64,000 nt of DNA, taken from NCBI RefSeq assembly GCF_019320115.1, contig NC_089598.1, forward strand, positions 26,150,657-26,214,656. The letters are read 5' to 3'. Source of the stretch: Miscanthus floridulus (Eukaryota > Streptophyta > Magnoliopsida > Poales > Poaceae). Positions within the stretch are counted from its first letter, which is position 1; each line of letters begins with the position of its first letter. This document shows positions 43,016 through 55,493 of the stretch, one piece after another. Position numbers and translations under genes: made by a program. The notes beneath the pieces were generated by a model. The model was not told where the DNA came from and searched no databases. It saw nothing but the letters and a program-made list of their open reading frames with translations.

Positions 43016-44574
43016 TTACATGTGGTAGAACCGCCCGAAATAGCCCGCTTCCAGAGGCGCTCGTCTTCCACCAGACACTAAGTGCCCCAAAAGTAAGCTA
43101 CATCGGATGGTTCCATCGAGCACACCCTAAGGAAGAACTCGAATAATCCACATTTTTCTTCTAGGATCCAATAATGAGAACGAGTTTACAATACTTAGTC
43201 CATTTCATACAACAAGAGTTCTTACAAATACATTATTACAATACTAAGTTCAGAGTGCGAAATTTAAACAGCAGAATTACAATAAACATCTAATGATAGA
43301 ATATAAGGATCCGTCTGTGCCCACCAGAAGAATCCTCCATACAACAGCTACTCTTCAAGCTACACCTGCAATAGGGGTAAATAAACCCTGAGTACGCAAT
43401 GTACTCGCAAGACTTACCCAACTAGTAGGAATAACTTCCCGACTCCAAAGGATATGATAAGCTTTATGGTTTGCTGGATTTCCTTTTTTGCGGAAAGCAA
43501 TACTAATAGTGAATCCTTATGTATGTTTCTTATTAGCAGTCATGATTAGTTCATTATCTAACCATTCTAGGTAAGCACCTGTTCTACCTTCAAGCAAGAG
43601 TTGAGCAAACAGATCTGTTTCACCATCTTTCATCTTTCAGTTCTTACTATGGTGCTAGACTATAGACAAGTCATACTAGATTACCTAGTGATTCATGAAT
43701 CAATGTGCCTAGCTAGGTACTCCAAAACACATGCCCCGCTTGTACCCCAGGCACAAGTAGGACCAAACCATCACTCTCCTATCAATGGGTCTAGGTCCCC
43801 ATCCAAACTTGGACTCAAAGCCCCCACACCTGAGTCCCGGACTCAGTGTGGTGCTTAGACCTCCACCATCTCTGCCTCCAATCCATCGATCCGGAAAGAG
43901 CCGGAACCCACGACAAGAGAGCAATGAGCTTTCCCTGCTCCCATAAACAAGTATGTGCTCAGGATAACAAGTCTGTGACTTGACTAGAACACAATGCAAT
44001 GGCCGGTCCTTAACCGACACGGACAAGGAAAACAATGTAACCAAGCTATGCCCCGTTGGCCGTGGGACACAACCTCTTACACCCACCAATACCCATACTA
44101 TATCCCTGCCCGATCTCCATTTCCTTTCACCATTTTATCATGAGAGTGATAATAATACGAGAGAATTATCTATTTGGCACTAAAACAAATCAGTCTTTCG
44201 TATGTAGCACTAAAAATTTTGAACTTTCTTATCTAGCATCGAGTTGAAATTTTCTTCTCTAAATAGCACTGTCGTCCATTTGGGGCAACATTTCATTAGT
44301 TGACTGTATTGACCGTGACACTTTTCTTTAAGAAGGACCAAAATACCCTTTTGCTTATCACGCAGCTCGTCTCCTCTCCGACCACGTGCGCGCATAGTCC
44401 TAAGCTCGCTAGTAGCAAGGCAACTGAGCTCCCAGTCCCAATCCAGCACACAGTCCCAGTCCAGCACATGCGCGCACAGTCCTAAGTGCACAGTCCTAAG
44501 CTCGCTAGCCAGCTGAGCTCCTAGTCCCAGTCTAGCACCACAGCAGGACATCAGGTCATCGGTCTCGTCTCGCC

Positions 44575-45448
44575 ATGAGCAAGGAGAAGCACCACCGCGA
44601 CTGGATCCTCCATCGCTACTGCGGCGCCATCGCTGCCTACATCCTCACGCTCGCCGTGGTTGGCTTCATCGTGCTCGTCATCTACCTAGCGCTGCACCCC
44701 TCCAAGCCATCCTTCTACCTCTAGGACGTGCAGCTCCGGTCCATCGACCTCAGCGACCCGGCGCTCTCCCTCGACCTCCAGGTACGCACAGTGTGTTAGC
44801 TAGCTAGTCTGATGCATGCATTTGGCCAACCCCGGCCGATTTCATGACGGTCAGAGGATGAACTAATGCACGGTACCTGCCGAGCTATCGGTCGGCACTA
44901 CAATGATGACACATGTGATGATCGCGTCGCGGAACCCAAATGACCGTGTGGGCGTGTACTACAAGATGCTGGACGCATTCATGACATACCACGATGAGCC
45001 GGTGATGGTGCCGGCATGGACGAATCCAGCGGTGGGGCTAGGGCGGCTTTAGCCCCCCCTACCCATCCTGAGCACGTAGAGTTTCTCTAAGCCATCTCTT
45101 AAAATTTTATGCATACATGTATTAGGTAGGAGGGGCTAAGGTTAAGAGAAGATAAAAAAACCTCTATTCTTTTGTTCAGCCCCCCCTAATTTTTTTCCTG
45201 GCTTCATCACTGGGTGTCGGTGTTGATGCCGTCGATCTACCAGGGCCATAAGGATGTGTCGGTGTGGTCCCCCATGATGTCGGGCGATGCCATGCCCGTG
45301 GCGTAGTACATGGCAGACGCCATGAAGCAGGACATCGCGGCGGGCTACGTGCTGCCCCATGTCAAGGTGGAGGGCCACATCAAGTGGAAGGTCGGCAGCT
45401 GGGTCTTGGGCGGCTACCACCTCTTCGTCACCTGCCCCGCGCTGCAAA
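44575..45448 (+). pseudogene. Captured NDR1/HIN1-like (LEA2) gene copy
   Basis: Exon 1 (44575-44781) starts MSKEKHHRDWIL, has one membrane helix (AAYILTLAVVGFIVLVIYLAL) and the HPSKPSFYL motif, then a TAG, then DVQLRSIDLSDPALS. A GT intron follows. Exon 2 from about 44910 reads IASRNPNDRVGVYYKMLDAF. A small MITE interrupts it. It resumes with IYQGHKDVSVWSP, has a second TAG after MPVA, and ends KWKVGSWVLGGYHLFVTCP. NHL proteins are plasma-membrane proteins linked to defence and stress. Retention of the intron shows capture of genomic DNA, not cDNA. Both stops sit where family members have Gln (from recall). The C-terminal tail is missing. Confidence 0.85.
45026..45213. mobile_element. Small MITE inside the captured NHL copy
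   Basis: The ends CCAGCGGTGGGGCTAGGG and, from the right, CCAGTGATGAAGCCAGGA are imperfect inverted repeats. C-runs (CCCCCCC) lie near both ends. It interrupts the NHL frame between VMVPA and VSVLMPSIYQG. The superfamily is not certain (hAT-like?). Confidence 0.6.
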
Positions 45449-45738
45449 GAAGGGCATTCATGTCATTTTACCAGCTACTTGACGCCATTACTAGCCAAAA
45501 TGAACGGCAGTGCTATCTAGGGAAGGAAATTTCAAATTGGTGCCAAATAAGAAAGTTCAAAATTTTTAGTGCCAAATACATAATTCTCCCTAATAATAAT
45601 CACCTATTATGAGTAACGATAGGTTACTCACGCTACCGATAGCCTAAGCATAGCAGCTACTCGACCTATGCTAATAGGACCCATAGGTAGGTTATCTATG
45701 CATGTAGTTTTCATAAAATGCCTGTAACATAAATGCAC

Positions 45739-45740
45739 AT

Positions 45741-45779
<39 letters not shown>
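45739..45779. repeat. CA/TA compound microsatellite
   Basis: CACACA followed by TATATA in the chromovirus 3' LTR. The 5' LTR has only CACATATATATATCC at the matching place (about 54860) but a separate long TA run at 55458-55488. Confidence 0.9.
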
Positions 45780-48589
45780 CCAGTAATTATTCAAAATAAG
45801 GGTTATGCATCGGGGCTTGCCTTGGGCAGGCGCGGTGTGAGCTCAGTCAGTTAGTGGTGGCTTCGGAACCTCCTCCTACACAAGGATCTCCTCCTCATAC
45901 TCTTCAATCACCTCCTCAAACTCATGATCTCCAATGGTCATGATCTCTGCCAACTTGTTCTCTACATGCATGCGATGATGATGCAACACTTAGCATTTTG
46001 GCAACAACAACTCTTAAAATAAGAATACACGTAAACTACTAAGCTAGGACTAGTGACTAGGATACTAAGCTAACTATCATGTTCATCAAATAAAGTGTTG
46101 GGATCAACTAACAAACACCTAGCTTTACAAATGAAGAATATATCTTTATTTCTACTAATGATTTAATGTATATTTGAAACAAAGAGCATTTAACTACCCT
46201 TATGTTAAGTCTATTCTAAAGCTACAAAAATTACAGTGAGCACATAATAATACAATGAACCTAATGTAAAAATTTTACGGTTTTTGCTATCACCAATCTA
46301 CCACAAAAATTCCTACAATTATTTAATGTAATCATATTAAGCACTCTCAAATGATTCAATAGCCACTGGTATCAAGAAATATATATATAAACTAAATACA
46401 CTAATAGATAGAGCATAATTTTAGGAACCTAACAAAATTAGTTTCATAATTTTTGGACATCTATAGAATTTGCTATAATTTTCCAAAGATTAGCTCAAAA
46501 CTAAATTAAAAAAACATTTGCTAATTCGCTGGAAAAAGGAAAACCAATCCTCGCGCGGCCCATCCGCATGGCCCACACGTGCGGCCCGTAGGCGCGGCCC
46601 ATGCAAAGAAGGCCCACGCGCGAGGCGGCCCACGGCAGGAGAGTCCCGCGCGCGTCAGCATTTTTTGCAAAAGAGACCTTGCATTTCCCCCAATTCACAA
46701 CCAAGGACCATCACTATTTTACTTACTCATAGACCCTCTCCCTTAGCCCCTCGGCCTTTCTCTAATTTACCCATGTGCACCCCGGTGGCTCAGTGCATGG
46801 TGGCGTAGCGAGCGGTGGCCTAGCACGGCTACCCCGGCCACCTAGGACCGCCACTGGCTCGACGGTCGGACTGGCCTCCATCCCCTGTTCAACTAGCTAC
46901 ACCTAGCGGCGGCGCAGGGCATTGGGATGAGCTGGAGCCGGCCATGGCAATACGCGGCCATCCGTGACGGTGGTGTGACCACCCCAATGAACTCAAGCAT
47001 CAACAAACCCATCTAGCTAGCGAGTGAGCATTAACAGGCTACCGTGAGCCTAGCTGCGGTGACCATTGGTGAAGAGAGTGGTGGAGAGGAGCTGGCCACA
47101 TGTAGCCGAGCCTTGTGGCGATGCACCGCTGTGGCATGGTCACGCCAGCGGTGGGGTGGAGCAGGTAGCATCTAAGTCGAGGCACACATGATCAAGAGGA
47201 AGGCAAGGTATACTTACTAGCGTGGGCAATTGGGTTCGGGTGGAGGGATGGGAGGTCTGCCCTCGGTCATTGCCGAGGCGTGGCCTTAACGGCGCACTGA
47301 TGGGAAGATGCCAAATTGGAGCCTAGCCAGGCCATCATCAAGATGGTGAGGGGTCGGGCGATAAGGATACGTGAGGGCAGAGGTACGGATGAGCCGGATT
47401 GAATAGAGGTGATCTATCTCTGACGCACTCGTGGGTGCAAGGCGATGGTGGCGGTAGAGAGATGGGTTGCAGAGCGAGGATGGTGGAATGCGGCCAGGGC
47501 TCTACTGTGACACACCTTGGTGGGATGTGGTTGACGTAACCATAGTGACCCAGTCTAGCCACTAGCGAACGAGCACGCGCGTGTTCACGCTGGCCTAGCC
47601 CACGCGCCGTAGTGCCATCAATGATGTCATGATGGCGGGTGCAACCACATGCACGGAATCAAACAAGGCCAGGGCGCAGAGCATTGCGGCGTAGACATGA
47701 GCACGAGGGTGGTTATGGCAGCGGCGGTAGGAAAGTCATGATGCACGGTGGACTTGGCAGCATGGCAGCGCGTAGGGCGGCGGCCTCACACGGCAGTGCC
47801 CATGACTATTTCCACGGCACACGACCAGCCTAGCATGGCAACACGCGGGCGCACGAGGCACACTAATGCGGTGACGTTGACCACTAACGCGTGGTGACCG
47901 CATCCACATGGGGGAAGCAAACGGGAAACGTGTTGTGCATGGATTTTAAAGCTTCTACCGCGACCAAACCGTTACTCCTAAACATAAACGGTCTTCACTA
48001 CACTCAAGATGGTATATGAGGCTACTTAATCAAGCTATAACACTACATCGCTCTTTAACCCAATTTCTCAAAATAGTTTTCTAAACATAGCAATGTCTAA
48101 CTGTCAATAGACTTGGAAATCTTTCTAAGTTTTGAGTTGAACTCTATTTCAAATTGTATTTCTAAGCTATTGGAAATATTAGCTAGCAAGGTTATTTTTC
48201 AACAGCAAGTATTTCATCATCTTCTACAAAGTTCACACTCTAAACTTTATTTAAGCCCCATATATAAGTTCTATAGTAATTTTACTCAATAAAAATTGCT
48301 TTACATCCATACTTGATAATTGTACAAATCGTGGAGTAACTTTTTGTTTTGCATTCTAGTTGATCATTTTGACTTACAGAAATTGATCTACACACTTTAT
48401 TACATGCATTAACACATAAACATGATGCTCATGACATGTTTTAGTAAATGATTTACAGTATAACACTGAGGGTGTTACAAATCTACCCCCCTTAAACAAA
48501 ATCTTGTCCCAATATTTTATGTGCCTAGTGTGGGAAAAGAGATAAGAAATAAATTCTGATTTAAATAATTACCTTAGTGAACTAGAAAG

Positions 48590-50112
48590 AAGGTGGGGAT
48601 AATGCTTCAAGATATAGCTTTCTTGCTCCCACGTTGCTTCGTCCTCCGAGTAATTTTGTTACTGAACTTTGTAAAACTTCACCACACTGTTTCTAGTCAC
48701 TCTTTCTTTTTCGTCCTAGATCTTGATAGGATGCTCAATATAAGACAAGTCCGGCTAGAGAGGAAGTCCTTCAATTTCCATAGCTTCACCAAGGACCCAC
48801 AAATATTTCTTTAACTAGGAAACATGGAAGACATTATGTACTGCTGACAAAATATCTGGAAGCTGGAGACGATAAGCAACAGGACCACATCGCTCCAAAA
48901 CCTTATAAGGCCCAACATAGCGAGGAGCTAACTTCCCACGGACACCAAATCAATGCACACCTCTCATGGGAGACACTTTGAGATACACATGATCACCCAC
49001 TTCAAATTGCAAGGGCCTTCTTCTCTTGTCCGCATAAGTTTTCTAACAACTTTGAGCTGCCTTCAAACGGCTCTGAATAATACTGGCTTGCTCTCGAGCT
49101 TCTTTGATAAAATCAGGCCCAAAATATCCATGATCACCTACTTCAACCTAGTTAAGTGGTGTCCTACATTTCTTTCCATATAGAGCTTCAAAGGGTGCAT
49201 ACGAATGCTTTCTTGATAGCTATTGTTGTAAGAAAACTTAGCTAAGTTCAAGCATTCATCCCACTTCTCAGGAAAGAAAATGGCACAAGCTCTCAACATA
49301 TCCTCAAGTACCTGATTTACCCTTTCTGTCTAACCGTCAATTTGTGGATGATAAGCTGAACTTCTAAGGAGACTAGTACCAAGACATTGCTGAAGTTGCT
49401 CCCAGAAACAAGAGACAAAGACTGACCCTCTATCAAAGACGATAGTAAGAGGAACTCCATGCAGGGTCACAATCTAGTGAAAATACAACTTGGCATACTT
49501 CTTGGCTGAATATCTGGTATCCACCGGGAGAAAATGTGCGGACTTGGTAAGGCGATCCACAATGACCCAAATAGAGTTATAGCCCTTGGACGTGTAGGGT
49601 AAACCCACAATGAAATCCATGGAAATCTCCTCCCATTTTCAAATAGGGATAGGCAAGGGCTGTAAAAATCTTGGGGTATGCATATGGTCTGCTTTAACTC
49701 TTCCACAAGTGTCGCCCTCCACGACGTACTTGGTGATATCCTGCTTCATATTTGACCACCAATACAAGTGGCGCAAATCATGGTACATCTTGTTACTTCC
49801 TGGATGGATGGACAACTTGGAATGATGAGCTTCCTCCAAAATCTTTCTTCTAAGTTCCTCACTTGAGGGAACAACCAATCTGTTCTTGAACCTCATTACA
49901 CCTTGATTATCAATACTAAAATGAGGTCCACGCCTTTCGGCAAATAACTTCTTGATGTGTGGGATTTCCGGAGCATCATACCTTTGCTCTATAATAATTT
50001 GCTTGAGTAAATCCGAGACTAGAGCAATATGGGCTAGCACCTCAGCATGGTTGAGAGACAAGGGTGCTTCTTCAACTTGATGCGACTTCCGGCTGAAAGC
50101 ATCAGCTACCAC
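48590..50112 (-). pseudogene. Chromovirus integrase with chromodomain-like C-terminus
   Basis: From 50112 the frame opens VADAFSRKSHQ, then the integrase zinc region HHSKLSIHPGSNKMYHDL...YWW and DTCGRVKADH, where the first Cys of the CxxC pair is Gly. The catalytic core follows (50000-48950) in several frames, with many stops. The end (about 48860-48600) shows degenerate IEHPIKI, RNSVVKFYKVQ and EDEATWE, the pattern of a plant chromodomain, which targets integration to heterochromatin. Not functional. Confidence 0.78.
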
Positions 50113-50113
50113 A

Positions 50114-51501
50114 TTAGCTTTTTCCAGGATGGTAATAAACCTTCAAATTATAATCCTTGATTAGGTCCAACCATCTCTGTTGCCTCATGTTCAGCTCGGA
50201 CTGAGTGAAAATATATTTGAGGCTCTTGTGATCCATAAAAATGTGTACTTTATTTCCCAACAAATAATGCCTCCAAATTTTCAGAGCGTGCACCACAGCA
50301 GCCAACTCTAAATCATGGGTGGGATAATTCACCTTGTGCTTTTTCAGCTGACGTGAAGTATAAGCTATCACATGTCCATCTTGTATAAGCTGCATCCCAG
50401 TCCAATCCTTGAGGCATCACAATACACATCAACTGGCCTGTCAATATCTGGTTGGCAAAGAACAAGAGTAGTGGTAAGAAATTTCTTTAGGGCTTGGAAA
50501 GCTTCTTCACAAGCCGGACTCCATACAAACTTGACATCTTTTTGGAGCAGCTTGGTCATCGGTTGAGCTATTTTGGAGAAGTCAGGAATGAAACATTGAT
50601 AATAACTAGCAAGACCAAGGAACTAATAGATCTGATGCACTGACTTCAGAGATTTTCAATTTAGAACATCTTGCACCTTGCTTAGGTCTACAGAGATACC
50701 TTCAGGTGTCAGAACATATCCCAAAAACTACACTCGATCTAACCAAAGCTCACACTTACTGAATTTAGCATACAACTTGTGTTTTCTTAATTGAGTTAGT
50801 ACTATCCAAAGATGATGTGCATGCTCTTCATTGTTCTTGGAGTATATCAAGATATCATCAATGAACACCACTATAAACTTATCCAGCTCTGGCATGAAGG
50901 CTGAATTCATGAGATACATGAAGAATGCAGGAGGATTGGTGAGACCAAAATACATGACTAGGTATTCATACAACCCATACCTAGTAGAGAAAGCTATTTT
51001 TGGTATATCTTGTGGCCGGATCTTAATTTGATGATACCCAGAACAAAGATCAATCTTTGAAAACACTTTGGCACCAGCCAACTAATTGAACAAAATATCA
51101 ATACGAGGTAAAGGATACTTGTTCTTAATGGTTACCACATTGAGAGGGTGGTAATCCACACACATCTGAAGAGTATCATCCTTCTTCTTCACAAAAATAG
51201 CTAGACAACCCCATGGTGAAGAACTAGGATGGATAAATTCCTTCTCCAATAATTCCTCTAATTGCTTTTTCATTTCAGCTAGTTCTTTAGGAGCCATGCG
51301 GTAGGGATGCCGAGAAATAGGAGCAGTGCTAGGTTCTAACTCAATGGAAAACTCCACATCTCTATTCGGTGGCAACCCAAGTAGATCTTCATGAAAGACA
51401 TCCGGGAACTCATAGACCATAGGAATAGAGTCAAGATCAGAAGAAGCTTTAACATGAGCAGCAACTGGTAAGACTGGATCAGAGGGCATATGAAGAGACA
51501 T
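50114..51501 (-). pseudogene. Chromovirus reverse transcriptase and RNase H
   Basis: [20 protein letters not shown] and [14 protein letters not shown] begin RT (51501-51082). [16 protein letters not shown] and the catalytic [10 protein letters not shown] follow (51081-50728). RNase H spans 50559-50114, with [31 protein letters not shown] and [11 protein letters not shown]. Stops at 51082, 50728 and between 50559 and 50395 break it. The order RT-RNase H-integrase is that of Ty3/gypsy. Confidence 0.88.
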
Positions 51502-53099
51502 CCTATCCTTGGAAGAAGGAAGTCATAACTCAACAACTCTCTGCTTAAGGTCCAAGACTACCCCATAAACTCACAACCAGTTCATGCCTAGAATTGCATC
51601 TATGCCTTGCTCGGGCAACACCATGAACTGGAGGCAGTAAGTGTGAGTGGCTAGCACTAATCCGACTGTATCCGTCTGAATATTAACGCACAACTGCGCA
51701 CCCGAAGTACTGATTCTATAGGCAATAGGTATAGCCATAAGAGATATATTGTGCCTCTATGCAAACCCCATGCTCATGAATGAATGTGATGCACCAGAAT
51801 CAAACAACACACATGCTAGGTGGGAATCAATGGTAAACATACCAGCCATCACCGGTTCATTCTGTAAGATCTCCTCAGCCTCAGTGAAGTTGACTTGCCC
51901 AGAGCATCTTACGGGTAGCTTCTTCTTGATAATCATCTATTTGACTAGATGGGAGTTGGCTGAAGGCTAGGAAGACTGCATAGGCTGGTTCTATGGACAC
52001 TCCCAAGCATATTGGCCTTCCTTGCCACACTTAAAACAAGCACCAGGCTTGTTCTCCTACCCCTAACAAGGTGGAACCTACTGTTCCTAAGGCTACTATT
52101 GCACCTGCTGAGAAGGTGCATGGTACTAAGTGGAAGGTGCCTGGTAGGTCTGCTGAGGCTGACAGGACGACTGCCCACTAGAAGACTAATAGGGCACCCA
52201 CCTGACAACATGTACCTTCTAAACCTGGGGTGACTAGAAGACCTAGTAATCACCTGCTTGCGCTTCCACTCAACCTAAGAGTCACGGTGAAGTCCTTCCA
52301 TGGCAATAGCAGCATTCATCATAGCACCAAAAGTATGGTAGTTCCCTATGTACAACTCCTGCTACAGACTACAAGAGAGGCTGCGATTGAAATGGTCCCT
52401 CTTCTTCTCATCAGTATCGACATGGGTCCTAGCATACTATGACAGATGGTTGAACTTGTTCACGTAATCCATCACAGACATGCTTCCTTGTTTCAGGTCT
52501 AGGAACTCCGTCAACTTCCTATTTAGTACACTAGCAGGAATGTAGAACTCTCTGAAAGCAGCGGTAAACTACTGCTAAGTCACATGGTGATCCACTAGCT
52601 GCATGGCATTGAACGTGTCCCACCATGCACTGGTAGAACCCAATAGTGGCTGCACTGCAAAGCGCACATTCTGCTCCTCAGTTACAATGAGTAACAGAAA
52701 CTTCTGCTCCAGAATATGAAGCCAATGCTCTGTATCTAGAGGCTCAGCAGTCAGCATGAACATGGGTGGGTGCATCTTCAAGAAATCCTAGTAAGAATAC
52801 GGTCCCTCGGGACCGCAGGCACCACCCCCGTTCCTGTCATTGCCTCCGTGGCCCCCACGGGCGAAGCCACCAATTGCCTGGGCAAGCATCTCCAAGGCAC
52901 GAGCTGACTCGCGCTGAGCAGCCATCATCTCTGCCATCATCTCCGCATGGGTCATCGGAGGTGGTGGTGGCAGCGACAGAGGAGCTAGAAGTGGGGCCTC
53001 GTGGCTGTCCTCATTGGTGTTGCCAATGTCCTCACCGTGACCGTTATCACCCTGGTCTGCCCCAGCGCTAGTACTCCCCCGACCAGACCTCAGGTTCAT
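51502..53099 (-). pseudogene. Chromovirus gag and protease
   Basis: An ATG at 53099 opens a Gly/Pro-rich N-terminus (MNLRSGRGSTSAG) that ends at 52788. The gag core recurs at 52781-52575 (EHWLHILEQKF and ...WWDTFNAM). A zinc knuckle near 51985-52045 (CFKCGKEGQYAWEC) has Gln in place of His. The protease motif VLFDSGASHSF lies near 51800. Multiple stops separate the pieces. Confidence 0.8.
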
Positions 53100-53562
53100 C
53101 TATAAACAGATAAGAACCAACCATCAGGGACAACCCTCCGGATTAGGAACAAGAGACTTAGAGAAATGATAAGACTTTTAGTAAGCCATTCTTTTAGGTT
53201 ACCCTATCAATTCACTAATCCAAATTATATGTATGGGGGAAGTTTAGTTTAAGCAAGATTCTCTTTTCAGGATGCATGCATCGGCCTACCTGTTCATTCA
53301 AGCCAGAATATAGCGGCATTCGCAAAAAAAAATTGGCACTTCGCACACTCACTTTCCACTTGCTAAACGATTCTTACGTAGCATAAGTTAGTGTACCTAC
53401 AGAAACTTGATTAGATAAAACTAGTGCCGCTATCCTAGATAGACCATATTACTAGGGCTTCTACTTATTCGCATAATTTTATCGTATCCTACTTTTCGTA
53501 AAACTTTTGTTGGTCAAATTTTAGGTTTTGAAAAGAGTTATGAAACTCATAGACTCATTATT

Positions 53563-53574
53563 GGCTCTGATACA
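53563..53574 (-). promoter_or_regulatory. Primer binding site of the chromovirus
   Basis: Minus-strand TTGTATCAGAGCC lies a few bases after the 5' LTR end. It matches the initiator Met tRNA site (TGGTATCAGAGC) with one change. Confidence 0.8.
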
Positions 53575-53577
53575 ACC

Positions 53578-55451
53578 TATGGTAGAATCGCCCAAAATAG
53601 CCCGCTTCTGGAGGCGCCCGTCTTCCACCAGACACTAAGCGCCCCAAAAGTAAGCTACATCGAATGGTTCCGTCGAGCACACCCCATGGGAGAACTCGAA
53701 TAATCCATGTTTTTCTTCTAGGATCCAATAATAAGAACGAGTTTACAATACTTAGTCTATTTCATACAACAAGAGTTCTTAGAAATACATTATTACAATA
53801 CTAAGTTTAGAGTGCGGAATTTAAACAGCGGAATTACAATAAACATCTAATGGTAGAATATAAGGATCCGTCTATGCCCACCAGAAGAATCCTCCACACA
53901 ACAGCTACACTTCAAGCTGCACCAGCAATAGGGGTAAATAAACCCTGAGTACACAATGTACTCGCAAGACTTACCTGACTAGTGGGAATAACTTCCCGAC
54001 TCCAAATGATATGGTAAGCTTTATGGTTTGCTAGGTTTCCTTTTTTGTGGAAAGTAATACTAGTAGTGAATCCTTATGTATGTTTCTTATTAGCAGTTAT
54101 AATTAGTTCATTATCTAACCATTCTAGGTAAGCACATGTTCTACCTTCACACAAGAGTTGAGCGAACAGATCTGTTTCACCATCTTTCATCTTCCAGGTC
54201 TTACTACGATGCTAGACTATAGACAAGTCATACCGGATTACCCGGTGATTTGTGAATTAATGTGCTCAGCTGGGTACCCCAAAACACATGCCCTGCTTGT
54301 ACCCTAGGCACAAGTAGGACCAACCCATCACTCTCCTGTCAAGGGGTCTAGGTCCTCGTCCAAACTTAGACTCTATGCCCCCACACTTGAGTCCTAGACT
54401 CAGTATGGTGCTTAGACCTCCACCATCTCTGTCTCCAATCAGTTGGTCTAGAAAGAGCTAGAAGCCACGACAAGAGAGCAATGAGCCTTCCCTACTCCCA
54501 TAAACAAGTATGTGCTCAGAATAATAAGTCTGTGACTTGACTAGAACCCAATGCAACGGCCGGCCCTTAACCGACACGGATAGGAAAAACAATGTAACCA
54601 AGCTATGCTCCATTGGCCGTAGGACACAACCTCTTACACACACCAATACCCATACCATATCCCTATCCGATCGCCATTTCCTTTCACCATTTTATCATGA
54701 GAGTGATAATAATAATCACCTGTTGTGAGTAACGGTAGGTTACTCACGCTACCGTTAGCCTAAGCATAGCAGTTACTCGACCTATGCTAGTAGGACCCAT
54801 AGGTAGGTTATCTATGCATGTAGTTTCCATAAAATGCCTGTAACATAAATGCACATCACATATATATATCCAGTGATTATTCAAAATAAGGGTTATGCAC
54901 CGGGGCTTGCCTTGGGGACAGCTCAGTCAGTCAGTGGCGGCTCTAGGACCTCCTCCTACATGAGAATCTCCTCCTCGTACTCTTCAATCACCTCCTCAAA
55001 CTCGTGATCTCCAATGGTCAAGATCTCCGCCAACTCGTTCTCTACATACATGCGATGATGATGCAACACTTAGCATTTCGGCAACAACAACTCTTAAAAT
55101 AAGAATACACATGGTAAACTACTAAGCTAGCTCTAGTGACTAGGATACTAAGCTAACTATCATGTTCATCAAATAAAGTGTTGGGGTCAACTAACAAACA
55201 CATTTACAAATGAAGAATTTATATTTATTTCTACTAATGATTTAATGTATATTTGAAACAAAGAGCATTTAACTACCCTTATGTTAAGTCTATTCTAAAG
55301 CTACAAATTTTATAGTGATCACATAATAATACAATGAACCTAATGTAAAAATTTTACGGTTTTTGCTATCACCAATCTACGACAAAAATTCCTACAATTA
55401 TTTAACGTAATCATATTAAGCACTCTCAAATGATTCAATAGCCACTGGTAT

Positions 55452-55493
<42 letters not shown>

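Larger units (their letters stand above)
44158..45590. mobile_element. Mutator-like Pack-MULE (about 1.43 kb)
   Basis: The right LTR shows the uninterrupted site: GAGAGTGATAATAATAATCACC. Here the same site is opened by a segment with long inverted ends. GAGAATTATCTATTTGGCAC... at left matches GAGAATTATGTATTTGGCAC... read from the right, continuing through TTTTGAACTTTCTTAT and TGAAATTT for about 80-115 bp. The left arm has an extra ~27-bp internal repeat. The duplication is TAATAATA, 8 or 9 bp, ambiguous because the site is an AAT repeat. Long inverted ends plus captured gene sequence define a Pack-MULE. No transposase is present. Confidence 0.85.
43021..48479 (-). repeat. 3' LTR of the chromovirus (5459 bp including a Pack-MULE)
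   Basis: From TGTGGTAGAACCGCCC to GAGGGTGTTACA on the plus strand. Without the MULE (44158-45590) it is about 4.0 kb. It contains a CA/TA microsatellite (45739-45779) and a GC-rich block (46540-47900) with many spurious ORFs. Its end is followed by the polypurine tract. Confidence 0.87.

Noticed and set aside
46518..47833. ORFs in the GC-rich part of the chromovirus LTRs (also 55569-57394)
   Set aside because: Found in both LTRs with stops and shifts at different places; LTR position and composition argue against genes.
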